The notes under the pieces were generated by a model. That model made no database searches and was not told where the DNA came from. It saw only the letters and a list, made by a program, of their open reading frames with translations. Both the position numbers and the translations under genes were made by a program. Of a DNA stretch of 64,000 nucleotides, positions 45,412 to 57,381 are shown piece by piece. The stretch lies in assembly GCA_050084515.1 (NCBI GenBank), contig CM114275.1, positions 23,746,001 to 23,810,000 of the forward strand, written 5' to 3'. Origin of the DNA: Blasia pusilla (Eukaryota; Marchantiophyta; Marchantiopsida; Blasiales). The first letter of the stretch is position 1, and the number at the start of each line of letters is the position of its first letter.

Positions 45412-46994
45412 TTCGTGCTGTGCAGAGATTGTTGGGAATGTTGGAGGATTTAAACTTCAAAGAATTTGTCGCAGTGCTTTCAGCTTTTAGTCCTGCAGTG
45501 ACAGTTCAAGACAAACTAGACTGTAAGCACTCAGAATTCTCTCTTGGGAGAAAGACCTCAAAACAGAGGGCATGTACAGTAGCCTTCTATATTTATTCCT
45601 TATGGTCTCGGGTGCAAAAGCTGCTGCCTTTTGCCTTTTGGGTTGAAGTTGCTGTATTACCTCTAAATATACTACAACTATGAGAGTTGGCCCATTCTAT
45701 CATTTTATGGTCGATATCATTGCACCTCTCATCATGAGCTAGCAGTCTCAATTAGGTTATTGAGTCATGTCAATAAATAGGCTCTATTGACAATGGAAAT
45801 CCTTGTGTTAGCAACCAACTAAGAAGGATATCATAGTTGTACTGTTATCACAAAAAAGGATCAAAATCATCACCAACCAGTAAAGAAATGGAAGGATGAC
45901 ACTAAATGAAATCTTATGTTTGGATGTGAGTGTTGGCAGTTATTTTCAAAGTGTATGATATTAGAAACAATGGGCAGGTTTCTCGAGAGGACATTATAGG
46001 GTGCTATGTAACCTTTCTGGTTCCTTTCTCACCGTCGAGTCACCGATGACGAGCGACAGGTGAGTACTGCTATTCCTCTAGAGACCAATTTGTATCTGGT
46101 ACCTTGGGTTGGACCAGTTCGACATGAGCCTACACCGAACTGAAAAAGTATTTTTGGGTTGTTTTTGTACCCTGTTTAAATAGACAAATTGGGCTGAGGT
46201 CATGGCCTTAGAGTTCATGAAGAAGCAAGCTTGTCAACTCTTTGTAATTTCATTGTCTCTCTATACTTACGCAGGCGGTTGTAACTCAAGCACTGGAAAA
46301 TCGGGTTTCTCGAAGGACAGTGCCTTGACTGCTGAAGACTTTTCACAGGTATACCATGATGGAAGTGAACTTTTACATGTCTCTTTGCCTCTTTGGTGCC
46401 AAGGCGATCAGAAACATCACTCCAAGGCAATTTGAATGTACAGGGAATTGTTTTAAACCTTGTGAGCTGAAGTCTGACTAGATCATCACTGATACTTCAA
46501 TCTTGTATATGCTCCTCCTAGACTGGCAGATCTGCAAGAACATACGCGTAGTAATAAGGGATGGATGGATCATTTAAAATCTTTATAAGATTGCGTATGT
46601 GAGTGTAAGATGCTCCAACTCAATGGCCAAATGATTGAAGCTGCCTCATCATACCATACTGGCTCTTGTGTTTGTACTATTGTAGTTGTACCTTGACATG
46701 GATGTCAGCCCCAAATTACCAGGAATTCCAAAGAGGCTATCACCATCTGTCTCACTAAAATGTTCATGCTTCAGTTCTGGGGGAATCACTAACTTCATCA
46801 TGTGGCTGGGTAATTTGACTCTATGGCCAGGTACTTGGTAAAGGTGACTTGAAAATGGAGGTTGAGGTGCCCATAGACTAGGAGAATGTATACATGGGTG
46901 TTGCTGTATTCAGGAGCTGAGGATTGAAGCTTGGGCAGTTCAGTGTTGGAAAGACTGGACAAATCAATTGGTTTAGCATTTGGAAGTCGTGGCA
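45412..46994. other. Region upstream of ELP6
   Basis: No supported gene. It should hold the ELP6 promoter and 5' UTR. In another frame at 46945-46990 the sequence reads LERLDKSIGLAFGS, which resembles the start of plant ELP6 proteins; see the ELP6 entry. Confidence 0.4.
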
Positions 46995-48612
46995 ATGGAG
47001 GAATTGGTGCAGAGGGTTGGTGTGAAGGGAGGAGGGATGGTGTTGATAAAGGACTGTGTGGCGTGCAGAGGAAGCTTCATGCTGCACTATCTCTTGAAGA
47101 AGCTTCTAGGAGACACCAGTGCACGAGTGCTCTTTGTGGGTCTATCTGAACCCTTGACGCATTACAGTCGAATTGCAAGAAAGCAGGTATGGTGGAAATC
47201 ATGTTGGATCGCTGGACCTGTAGACAGTTTATGGAGATTTTAGGGTTTTGGGTTTATCAGTTTGCAGGCTATGTATGAGATTAGTTTCAGATGGAACGTG
47301 GAACTCAGCCCAGGAACGGTGGAAGGTTGCACTCGAGAAATTGAAACAATTTTGGGTGCTCCTATGAATTGATCAGGGTTGCAATTTGCAAACTTGGCAA
47401 GACAGTGGGCGTTTCGTCTTTGTTCAACAACAGTTTCCGATTCCCCCGAGAACTGGAGCTGAGGTCTCTGGTACAGCTTCCTCGCCATCATTTTGGAGTC
47501 CCTTTTCGTTATATCTTTTCATAATTTTAACTCGCTTGAATAAGATGGTTTTTTCTGTTCACGGTGGATCCGTACTCTCTGACATGAGCATGCTCTTAAG
47601 TAGTGCTTTTCGTGACTGCAGATGCCGGTACAAAGGCCTCTCTTTGTGATGAGAACGCACTAGCTGCCCTATACGTGAAGATGAGAAAGGCTGCTGTGGG
47701 AATGAGGCCCAAGTCTTCAAAACAGAGTGGGGAGCCGTTGTGTATCATGATTGACGATGCATCGCTACTTGACGTTATTGCTGGGGGTTCTCATAATTCT
47801 GTACTGGATTTTTTGCATTACTGCCAAGCTATTTCATCAGGGGGAAAGGTCTGTACTTTCATGGGAAACATTCTCAACTGAGACCTAAATTTATGGTTAT
47901 TGGTTTGCTATGTGCACCGTCCTGTCACCTCCCTCTGGAGGCACATTTTACCTGCATAATCTATTGATATCAATATGCAAAGAACTTCGGTAGATGGCTT
48001 GTTTTCGTATGTGTTTGCGCCCAGTGGTCACCTGCCATCTTCTATCCTTATTGGATTGTGGAAGTTGGTTCTCTCTCTGATTTGTGTATGAATTATTTAG
48101 TGGTCTTTCTCAAACCTGTACTAACTGAGCGCTTGCCTGCTTTGCAGAGGTGTTCAATAATTCTCTTAACTCATCAGGACGTTTATGAGGAAGCACCTGA
48201 GTCATATATGAGTTTGGAGCTGGAATATGCAGCTGATACTGTGCTGAGTGTGGAGCCTCTTAGCACAGGGCTTGCATCTGATGTTCATGGACAGGTACTT
48301 CTTACTTCGTCCTGCCCGCTTAGCTGCAGCTTTGGTACCTTCCGAGATGCCTAACCCAAAATCCTAATTCCCCTGAATCTCTTGAGTTCTTGTAAACTAA
48401 AAGTCAGTTCATTTGTTCTCGTTGACATTTGGTGAAAAATGTAATATTCACACTACTAACCATGTACATGATGGGGCTAGCTCACAATCCTGCATCGAAC
48501 AGAACAACTCGAGAATCCTGGCTCAGAAGTAAATCCAAGATCAAGGCTTCAAAAATTTCAGTTCCGCATCTTGGAGAACACGGTTCTCTTTTTCTTACCA
48601 GGGCAACTTTGA
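46995..48612 (+). CDS. ELP6: Elongator complex subunit 6 (ELP6)
   Basis: A five-exon model: 46995-47186, 47377-47470, 47622-47848, 48148-48294, 48481-48612, all GT-AG and in phase, giving about 263 residues, close to the usual plant length. Exon 1 encodes VLIKDCVACRGSFMLHYLLK and PLTHYSRIARK. Exon 2 starts GCNLQTWQDSGRFVFVQQ. Exon 3 has IMIDDASLLDVIAGGSHNSV and LDFLHYCQ. Exon 4 has THQDVYEEAPESY, the VLSVEPLSTGLASDVHGQ block. Exon 5 has LTILHRTEQLE and SRLQKFQFRILENTVLFFLP before TGA. ELP6 is a RecA-fold subunit of the Elp4-5-6 ring of Elongator, which modifies the wobble uridine of tRNAs. The exon order, the conserved blocks and the open frame support a working gene. The start at 46995 is the first ATG in frame; a better-looking N-terminus in a neighbouring frame just upstream could mean an indel or a missing first exon. 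Confidence 0.85.
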
Positions 48613-48719
48613 AGAGTCTGCAGAACATCCTCTAAGATGTAAGTTATCCTTTCTTTGTCTTCGGATCAGGGATGTGTGCTTGGGTTGGTGTTTGATGTAT
48701 CATCAACAGGTTTCAGTTC

Positions 48720-49085
48720 TAAGATGAATGGGAATGCCTTGACCTAGCCAAAACTCAGTGTTTTGAGGAGAACACGATTGTGGGAGTTATCCCAATCCTC
48801 TATACTGGTGTCAATGTTAATCATTTGATTGATAAGGGTATCTACCATGTTAGTCGTGTCAGCCACAAAAAAATACGGTCAGTTGCTTCTTATTTCACAA
48901 AAGATACCGATGTCAGAATGCCAAGCAAGACAGCATCAGTGGGTTCACCTGTTTGCGAGATTCCTACTGTTAGGACTTCAAAGCCTATTTTGCAAAGTTT
49001 AATTGGAAACAGGTGTTATTTGCCTGGATTGAATGCTAGGGATGAGGTACTCAAAGTTTGGAGGATCTTTCTTACAGTTAGGTGA
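48720..49085 (+). CDS. Protein-like open stretch after ELP6, unknown
   Basis: Open frame from about 48765 to a stop at 49083: TIVGVIPILYTGVNVNHLID, KGIYHVSRVSHKKIRSVASY, FTKDTDVRMPSKTASVGSPV. The composition looks like protein and not like UTR, but I do not recognise it and find no splice partner. It could be a terminal exon of a gene whose rest is lost, or chance in the ELP6 3' region. Confidence 0.3.
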
Positions 49086-49089
49086 TGGT

Positions 49090-52000
49090 GAGTGTTGTCT
49101 GCAGCAGCCAATGTATCTGTGGCTGCTCTAGTATGTGTAGCAAATGCCTTGGTCTTTCCAACTTTATGGAGATGTTTCTGAGTATTTATGATGTCTGGTC
49201 ATCTGTCCTCCCATACTGATCCCATTGGATCTAACACTAGTTATTAACCACCTGTCTACATGAGAAAGTTGCTTGGATAGTGGAGTAGTTTGACAGTTCC
49301 AAGGATTTCTCTGGTTAACAGTATGAAAATTTCACACTCAATTTCTGAGGGCCGAGCAGAATTTTGGCAGTAAACAGACACAAGCCCATCGTGGTGTCTT
49401 AATTTCACTATCAATTTCTATGGGTTCTTCACAAATATATGCATCTATTTGTGATCTACCATGTACACTATGTGACATCATAGCCATCGTCCTCATGTAC
49501 TGATCTCAATTGCACCCATAAAAATCCCCCCCCATTCTCACCTTCCCTCAAAAGCAGGCTTCTGAGAGGTGATAATGTGGGATACAATTTGGATGTCCGG
49601 AGTTGATTGGTAGGACGACCCTGTTAAGTTTTCTATCTCAAGGAATAAACTTTCTAGAGTGGATTGGTTGGCTATACCTGTCGACTTCTCTATCAAAAGG
49701 AATGGAATCATTGATGCTCAATTTCTATCGGTCCTGAAAAAATCATGGAGTGTTTCCAGCAGGCTTATTCAGATCCACCTGGTTCTATAAATGGAGCTGT
49801 GATTCCCATTACTTTTTCCCGACTTGTATGGGACTCATGGAATCTTACGCTGTGTATCGATGTGATTGTTGTGGTGAATAAATTGATTACTCATGAGTTT
49901 TTGTTGGTAACAGAATTGGGAATGGTATCATTTGTGAATAGTAGAATGGATAAATACCCCATCTTGAAGATAATGCAGACATCGGGCTGACAAATAACCG
50001 AAGGGTGTAGACCCCATCTCACATGGGCAGGGATTGCTCGATCCTCATATCAAAATAACATGTAACGGTTTCACTCTTCAATGAGTATCAAATGGATTGC
50101 AAGTCAATAGTCTTCCATAATCATCCAAATGGTGAGTACCAAATCTATCTGACTAATCTAAGGTAGGTGGTCTCAAACTAAGTGTTGGAAGTCATTTTGA
50201 TGTCCGATATCAAAATGATGTTAATTTTGATATTCCCAATATCAAGAGTATGGGGCCTGGTTTTTGGGTTTTTTTAACCCTAAAAAAATACACTTATACG
50301 GTATGGAGGGCAGTAATTTTAATTTATTATATCATAATTAAGTGAGAAATAAATAGAAATAGAAAATTATAATCACATGACCGCCCTCGAGAATTCCCAA
50401 TTTTATTTTTATTAAGCATATCTTGAGTTAAAATTATAACATACAAATATGAATTTGACCAGGGTTTGATTGCACATGATGTCTTGAATTTTGCCTATGA
50501 ATAATGAAACATTCTCTAAATCTAGCACATTCCTTAAATCACCCTCCCACACTACTACCTATATTGTAATAGTATGGGTTCACATGTCTACATGTTAATT
50601 GTCTACATGTTAATTGGGGGATGCAATTTTTCAAATGAATATTTGACAAATGTCTCTAAGGGTTCAAATACACACTTTTATTTATGTCCCATAATTTTTA
50701 GACTCTAATTTTCTGAATAGAGAAAGTTCAATTTTGTGTATTCTAAAACTCATACACTTACTAGTTCTACTAGTAATTTTTTTGCTTGTGACTTGGGTTG
50801 ACATGATTGGGAATAAAAAAACTCACATATGGAGGATGAGAATGTGAAATTAGAGGACACATGATGGATAAACTTTAATCTTAAAAAAGATGACAAAAAA
50901 AGAAGAAAGATCGCTTTTTTTTTATAATATATCTAACTTGGCTCAAGACAATTTTCATATATTTTCCTTTATGAATTTTAGAAAAATTAATTTATCCCTT
51001 TTCCAATCCCCATCTTTCAATAAGTAAAATAAGATCACTTATTTTGATGAATTTTTCCTCAAAAGAAGGATTAGATTTTTCCCCAATCTAACTTGAAAGT
51101 TAAAAATAATCTAGAAATAATATTTCTAGCTTTATTTTGAAGAATAATTCTTATTCCATTAGAGTCCCTCTGCCCCTACCGCACTCCAACTTGGTAGTCC
51201 TATTATCCTTTTCATTTTTTCTCAAAATAAGAATTAATTTTCCCTCAAAATTTCATATTCATGAACCTAGAAATTTTAATTTTAAATTTTCAAATGAGGA
51301 AAGATTTAAAAAAAAAGATGTTTGAAAAAAGAAAAGATGTTTTCATTTGATTTAATTATAATTAAAAAATACTATTAAAACCTTACCCATTCTTGTTTTC
51401 TGCTTAGTCTAGGGTAGATTCATGAATTCATGAAAAAATTTTATAGGATTCTTCAAAGTGAACTAGTATGATTTTATTTATGGCCCTTCGTAGTAGCCCG
51501 TAAAATGTAGTTTTCCTCTTGCGAATGCCACAATTTTGCAAATTCTAGCTCTTGGATCCATAACTAGATTCAAATTGTCGAATACTAGTTACCCCCTTGG
51601 ACTTGCTCCATAATTGGATTAAAATGGAGATGTGTTGCAAATTTAAGGTGGACTAGTGGGTAACTTTGCCATGGTATAATCGTATAAGACACCAAATATT
51701 TTTTACGGCCTCTACAGATATGTTTACGGCCTCTACAGATATGTGTCATTTTTTTTCTCGTTGATTAGACTGTCCACGTGTACTCCACACGTATGTTTAG
51801 TAATTTTATAGTAATACTTTCCCCTTCTCAAGGCCGCACACTGGTTTACGGCCCGTATAGGAAGATATAGTGACCGTGTAGGGAAAGGATACTATCGTGG
51901 GCTGCATTTGTTGTGTTTGTATGGTGTGCCCAGCCCTACGCTTCAAGATACGAACTTGTGTTTGGAGAAATTGTGAAAACAGAAGCGAGGAAGAAAAATT

Positions 52001-52104
52001 AATTTTATTGCAGAAAATGTTTGATACCAGCAGAATTTCAGCCGTGACCTCTCAAACTTCCATCATTGCTCACCATTATGTGAAACTTGGTAGTGTGAGT
52101 TGAA
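49090..52104. other. AT-rich intergenic DNA
   Basis: No coding region supported. From 50200 to 51480 the sequence is very AT-rich with poly-A and poly-T runs. A 21-bp TTTACGGCCTCTACAGATAT word is repeated in tandem at 51703-51745 and is related to the duplication at 31.5-31.8 kb. Confidence 0.5.
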
Positions 52105-53083
52105 TTAAGGGTCCAGCTGAATCGGGATGATCTCTACTTTGCCAAATAGCCTCCAAAGTGTGGTAAGGTTGAACACATGAACATCGACACGATGAGTGCA
52201 TATAACCTGGGTATTTTCATCCATGAAATCCAGCGCTCTGTCCTCATCAATGAAACAAGTGTAAAGACACCCGCCTATGTTTGTTTGCAGGGGACAAGTA
52301 GTTATGATATTCGATAGGAATTTCAGAAAGTGTGGATCGTCTGCGTGTCTCATTGGTGTTGTCAATTCATATCTAATGGCCGTTGAATAGAAGGGGGAAG
52401 AGGAGATATGACACAATGTGCAAAATGGCTCTTCTTTATGCCTGCAAACATGAGGGGAGTTGACATAGATCACCTAATAAGATTACAAGCTTGGTGGAGA
52501 AAGCATGAGTGGAGGATGGGCACACCTGGTGTAGGCGCGTAGCAATTATCTGTAGCAACCTCGTTGTCAACATCGAGCACTCATCAATAACGACAACTCG
52601 AGCATTCTTAAGGCGCATGTACTGGTGTGAAGCTGAGTGAATGGAGAGAAAATCACCCTTGAGTGGAATGCCAAATTCTGAGTGGACAATTATAGTTGTG
52701 GAATGGAGTCTAACGGTTGCAATACCAATGGTGGTTGAGAAAAGTGTAGGGATACCTTTCTTTGCCCAGAAGGACTGCATGAAATGAATAAAATATGTCT
52801 TACCACACCTTGGCGGACCAATTATGAACACCAATCCAGACGAAAGCAACCTAATATTTTCACTTAAACTGAGTTGCTTTGCGTTGAGTACTTTCACTCG
52901 AAATAGCGGTTCAGTATCAAGAGCAGCAAGCAAGTCTGAAATATTAGAAGGAGCAAAGTTTTCAGAAAATGTTTGTGGTAGTAGGTCAAATTGAAGGTTT
53001 GGCTTAATGATGTCAAATGTCTTAGAGATCATCTCACGTGTACGTACCTCACTCACGACAACTCCAGAGGTTAGCCTCGGCAT
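52105..53083 (-). pseudogene. PIF1-like helicase (possible Helitron remnant)
   Basis: On the minus strand: Walker A VFIIGPPRCGKTYFIH (one Gly changed to Arg, about 52820), TLFSTTIGIATVRL with TIIVHSEFGIPLKG, Walker B RVVVIDECSMLTTRL (about 52580), and LVILLGDLCQLPS, the PIF1 motif III (about 52490). At about 52470 the frame shifts by one base, and the next frame continues HVCRHKEEPFCTLCHISSSP, TTPMRHADDPHFLKFLSNII and QVICTHRVDVHVFNLTTLW. PIF1 is a 5'-3' DNA helicase; in plants such copies often come from Helitrons. No Rep domain or Helitron end was seen here, so that origin is inferred. Confidence 0.8.
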
Positions 53084-53407
53084 GGTTTTGTATCTGGTTT
53101 ACTACAAAGGAAACAGTTTTAAATATTTTCTAAATATGCGTTCATGCAAATAGGTCCAGCTTGGAGATGATATAGTCAAGATTTCAGCCTCAGCTCTGAA
53201 ACATATATTATCAAGGATTGTGCAATAAAAAAAATTCATTCCACTGATGCAAGGGGTGGTACGCAGTGAAACGAATAAGCCTGTCTGTGCTATACACCAA
53301 GTTTTCGATTAAATCAAGACTAATGAAATTTTTTACATTACCTGTATTGGGCTTCACAACTTCATGGTGAGTCCAAAACTGAATGAAAGTCATGTGAGAT
53401 GAGCACT
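53084..53407. other. Spacer between helicase remnant and MITE-like repeat
   Basis: No gene seen. The sequence upstream of the helicase frame has no obvious start exon. Confidence 0.4.
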
Positions 53408-53665
53408 GAGCAAGGTTGCATGTGGACAAAGTTCGTGTCCGTGGACATGTCCATGTTTGTGGACTTATGTCCGTCTTATGGAAGGACTTGTCTGTATGGG
53501 ACCCACCTTTCCCTTGTTTCTCATTCCCCTTACTTACCTTTGTGTTCCATACTCCCCCATTTCTTCCTCCCTCCACCTCCACTCACTCCTCACTCCTCAC
53601 TCATTGCTCTTCTCATCCTTGCATTGCCTTCCATCATGGACTAAAAGTGTGGGTCCCAACTCTTA
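53408..53665 (+). mobile_element. MITE-like repeat with palindromic ends, copy 2
   Basis: The reverse complement of copy 1 (8325-8620). It starts CAAGGTTGCATGTGGACAAA with GTCCGTGGACATGTCCATG and ends TCCATCATGGACTAAAAGTG. A CACTCCTCACTCCTCACTC tandem differs in length from copy 1. Both copies lie next to a broken coding region of a larger element. Confidence 0.55.
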
Positions 53666-53682
53666 ATCCATGCCCAAGTCAA

Positions 53683-55310
53683 CCAAATGTGACTGGAGCT
53701 CAATGGCATGGAGAGAGTGATGAGGAGTTGGTGCTAGGATGGCACGCTTCAGCTTATTTGGGCTTCTTGGCTATGGAGAGCCATATTGTTGAGACTTCGA
53801 TTGCAAGGTCTGATGGAGAGTCCTTAGATCCAGAGGCTGGTGAGGAGACGACACGTGGCCGAGATATTCACAACGATGGAGTGATCTTGGAGTACCTGTA
53901 TATTGGCAGCGTCGCGAGCACAAAGGGTGCTAGAGAGCGGGATCGGATCCTACAGCGAGCCAGACGGTTCCGGTGGGAGGGGACATATGCGTTGCGAGTG
54001 TGGGAAGATGGTAGAGTGCGTGTAGTGCCTCATCCTTCGCAGAGAGCATGTTTGGTGTGTTATTCCCACGAGGAGTTGGGTCATTTTGGAGTGAAGTGGA
54101 CGTACACCTTGCTCTAGATTCAGTATTGGTGGCGAGGCATGCAGACTGATGTTCAGCAATTTGTTGCCAGATGCATGGTGTGTGATCGAGTCCGGACATC
54201 GTTCAATGCTCCAACTCTAGAGTTGCATCCACTTCCCAATCATGGGTTTAGGTTATAGATGGAGTTTGGATTTTTTAGGACCTTTATCTTTGACGGAGCG
54301 CCATAGTTGTTATGTGTTAGTGATGGTTGAACACTTCTCCAAGTGGATAGAGTTGGTTGCATTGCCTGACAAAGCGAGTGAGGGAGTAGCGTATGCCTTC
54401 CTAGATTGGGTGTTGAGTCATAACGGCCCACCAATTGAGGTGTTGACAGACTAGGGTACACAATTCCGCGGGGAGTTTCAGGCCTTCTGTGATTAGGCAC
54501 TGATCGACCACCGCACTACTTCGCGAGATCATCCTAAGGCGGATGGACTAGCGGAGCGGGTTGTGCAGACGGTGAAGAGAGGATTACGTAAGTATGGCTT
54601 GCAGAGAGGTCATCTAGGAGATTGGGACCTCCACTTTCCGTGGTTGGCGATGGGATACAGATTCAGCAGGCAGACATCCTTAGTGTCTTTCTCACCGTAC
54701 TTGCTTTTGTATGTTCGAGAGCCATATTTACATACGGCCATTTGTCGAGATGTTAGTGAGGTGTTGAACCTTGATGACCCTAATGTATGGATGCGAGCAT
54801 GTTCTCAGAGGGCTGAATTATTTCGGAGAGTGATGCCCATGGCGTTTGAAAACTTGGCGATTGCGCAACATCGGGATACATTGTGGTATGCGATTATATA
54901 GGGAGGTGGTTATCGACCTACTATCCGGAGGTTTCATCAGGGAGACTATGTGTACTTGCAACAGACGGCACCCACAACGTTGAATGTGACTGCAGGGCGC
55001 ACCATCTTGAGAGTGCGTGAGGTTTTGTCATCAGATGTTCTCTTATTGGAGGGACGCAATAGTATGGTTTGGAATGACCATGTGTGTTACTGTGCGCCGT
55101 GTCACCTTCCAAACATTGACGGTATAGTTGATCCGAGCTGAGCAGTAGTTCCTACATACTTGCGATGTATGTTGTGTGGTTCTGCTCGCAGTGCAGCCAC
55201 TATGCTAATTTGTGATGGGTGTTCGAGAGGATGGCATATGGCATGTTTGAGTCAGTTTGACGCCACCTCCCACTAGGGTTCCTCAGGGACGATGGATATG
55301 TCCCAAATAT
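53683..55310 (+). pseudogene. Ty3/gypsy integrase with C-terminal PHD finger
   Basis: Linker and zinc finger: YALRVWEDGRVRVVPHPSQR, HEELGHFGVKWTYTLL, CMVCDRVRTSFNAP (53975-54215). Core: YRWSLDFLGPLSLTERHSCY, EHFSKWIELVALPDKASEG, PIEVLTD, then TTSRDHPKADGLAERVVQTV, so all three acidic residues of the DDE triad can be traced. C-terminal part: SLVSFSPYLLLYVREPYLH, NLAIAQHRDTLWYA, HQGDYVYLQQTAPTTLNVTA, CYCAPCHLPNIDGIVDPS. Then at 55166-55310 a PHD finger: CMLC, LICDGCSRGWHMACL, and after a frame break VPQGRWICPKY, with the last Cys changed to Tyr. Stops at about 54115, 54453, 54494, 54899 and 55139 and frame changes show it is dead. The PHD finger replaces the chromodomain found in the gypsy remnant at 0.5-1.7 kb. 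Confidence 0.8.
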
Positions 55311-55485
55311 ACGTAGCATAGGTAGTTCTACATTCCAAATTGTGTCTGTGACATGGATGACAAGAAGGCGACTAACGATGGGGCCACATGAGTACTCGGC
55401 CTTCTTGCTCTTAGCGTCCGAGAGATGTATGTCATGGTAGGAAGGGATAGATGGCTATATGGAGTTAGAGGGACCTAACCACCAG

Positions 55486-55624
55486 CCACGGGGGCAATTG
55501 GAGATATTTTGGTACTTCTTGTCTCATTGTTTGGATGCCATGAGTTAGCATGGGATGGTGTGTGTTTGTGTGTGTGTTTGGTGACAGGGATGTATGTAGT
55601 GTAGCGATGTGTATGCTCAAGACA
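55486..55624 (+). repeat. Terminal part of a gypsy LTR
   Basis: From TTGGAGATATTTTGGTACTT to GATGTGTATGCTCAAGACA this equals the last 135 bases of the LTR that follows. Only two bases separate the two copies, so two LTRs are joined end to start here. Confidence 0.75.
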
Positions 55625-55626
55625 AT

Positions 55627-56190
55627 TGTCACATCTTTTAGGATAGATCGGTGAGATCTAGTGGAGCGCCTTTGCGAGTAGTAGAGGACAGGTCTCAGAA
55701 GGATGACCTGCTGAGGCCGCGGGAAACATGAGAGAGCAAGTTTCCCCTTCGTTTGGCTCATTTGGAGCCATATTGAGGAACTTACTATTTTAGGAAAGTA
55801 CCATTTTAAGTATATGGTCAAATTTCTATTTTTGGAAGTGGCCCTTGACCTCCTACATCAAGTCAAGAGCCAAGGAGATGACTTGGGAGCATAGGTTATC
55901 ATGGAGAGAGTTTGGGAGGGGGAGGGGTATACCTCAAGGAGAGAGAACTTGAGAGCTCATTCTATCGTTGTTGAACCTCTTGGCATGAGGCGGAAAAGCT
56001 ATGGTCCTCCTTGTCTTGTGTAACCCCAGCCTCTCATTAGGAGAGTGGGTTTGGTTTGACATTGAAAGAGACATGTGAGAGTGCACACATGTGAGAGCTA
56101 TGGTGTTGTGAGAGAGATTTGACCTTATTTTATTGGAGATATTTTGGTACTTCTTGTCTCGTTGTTTGGATGCCATGAGTTAGCATGGGA

Positions 56191-56259
<69 letters not shown>

Positions 56260-56305
56260 CGGTGACAAGGATGTATGTTGTGTAGTGATGTGTATGCGGA
56301 GGACA
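55627..56305 (+). repeat. Gypsy LTR (PHD-type family)
   Basis: From TGTCACATCTTTTAGGATAG to GATGTGTATGCGGAGGACA. It is inverted relative to the copy at 9942-10542. It lies downstream of the PHD-type integrase in the same orientation, consistent with belonging to it. Confidence 0.75.
56193..56258. repeat. (GT)33 microsatellite inside the LTR
   Basis: An uninterrupted GT run of 66 bases. At the same position the LTR end at 55560 and the copy at 9990 have short interrupted GT/CA runs, so the expansion happened in this copy. Confidence 0.95.
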
Positions 56306-57381
56306 AGGACGTTGTGATGAATCTCATGAACCTCGCATATGGTCACTTTCACCCTCAAGAGTAAACTTTATCACTCGGAACTAAAAGCATGCGGCACTCA
56401 AACCTACGTTCTTTCACTCACGGATACGCACAACATGGCAACAAGTAGTGTGCTACTGCAATAATCTATGTTGATTTATCCCCTAGTCAACATAGGAAAC
56501 AACTATTACTCTAGGAATTCCACATATGTCTATGCCCCCAACTCTCATCGATCAATGATGCACAAAGCATCCCCACAACCAAAGTCTATGGAAAAACTCC
56601 AACACTAATCTAACTAGGTTGGGTGATTTGAAACACAAAAATGATGTCGCTCCTCAAAAAACGCCAATCGATTCTACCTCGATCGTAAAAACCAAACTCC
56701 TCCCATAGATCGATCATCAATCTGTTGTACTTCTCGATGTTAATCCCTATCAATGATGCAATGAGATCACAAGCGGTATGGTGCAACAACGATGGCACGC
56801 TACGGCTACAACTGTAGTTCTAATGGCATGTCACTTGACGACATGGTGCAGCTCTATGATTGAGAAGATAAGGGGTTGTCAAAAGTATCATAGCATAGCA
56901 ATCGGCGGTATGTTGCAACTACATGTGTCACAACATGTTATTCAATCGACGACGAGGGGCTATCAATCTAGATTAAACGATACAACATGTCTTGTGAATC
57001 ACAATAGAAAATGCTCTTGGTGCAATGATCTCATGAATTCAACATTCAATTTAGAATTCCAACTGACTACTTGAGGCGGTGTTGATCATCCCGCAACCCC
57101 AAATCTAACGAAAATCGACAACGCTTCCACACTTATATCTTCCAAAAAACTGATAATCTATAAATCACAATAACTAGAGCACTCAAATATGCTTTGGGGA
57201 GCCTTTCCATGGTGACTCTCCTCTCCCACTCCATTCCGTACCAAAATTTTGGCAACGCTTCTGTGCGTCTTGCTACTTCGAGAAATTTCTCCATCAAAAC
57301 ACACACATCATCAATTTAATGCTCTTGAGAGCACCCCCGCAAGCTGCGAAGCAAGAAACACGGTTCCCGAGTACGATCTCA
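56306..57381. other. Stretch without a supported gene
   Basis: A minus-strand open block at 56798-56610 (DLIASLIGINIEKYNRLMID, LWEEFGFYDRGRIDWRFL) looks protein-like but was not recognised. It could be a downstream part of the Harbinger-type gene. Confidence 0.35.

Noticed and set aside
46202-46435. Short frame upstream of ELP6 with a hydrophobic start
   Set aside because: Not joined to ELP6 by phase or splice signals, and no similarity to a known protein.
56130-56358. Open frames rich in Thr-His
   Set aside because: Direct product of the (GT)33 microsatellite in an LTR.
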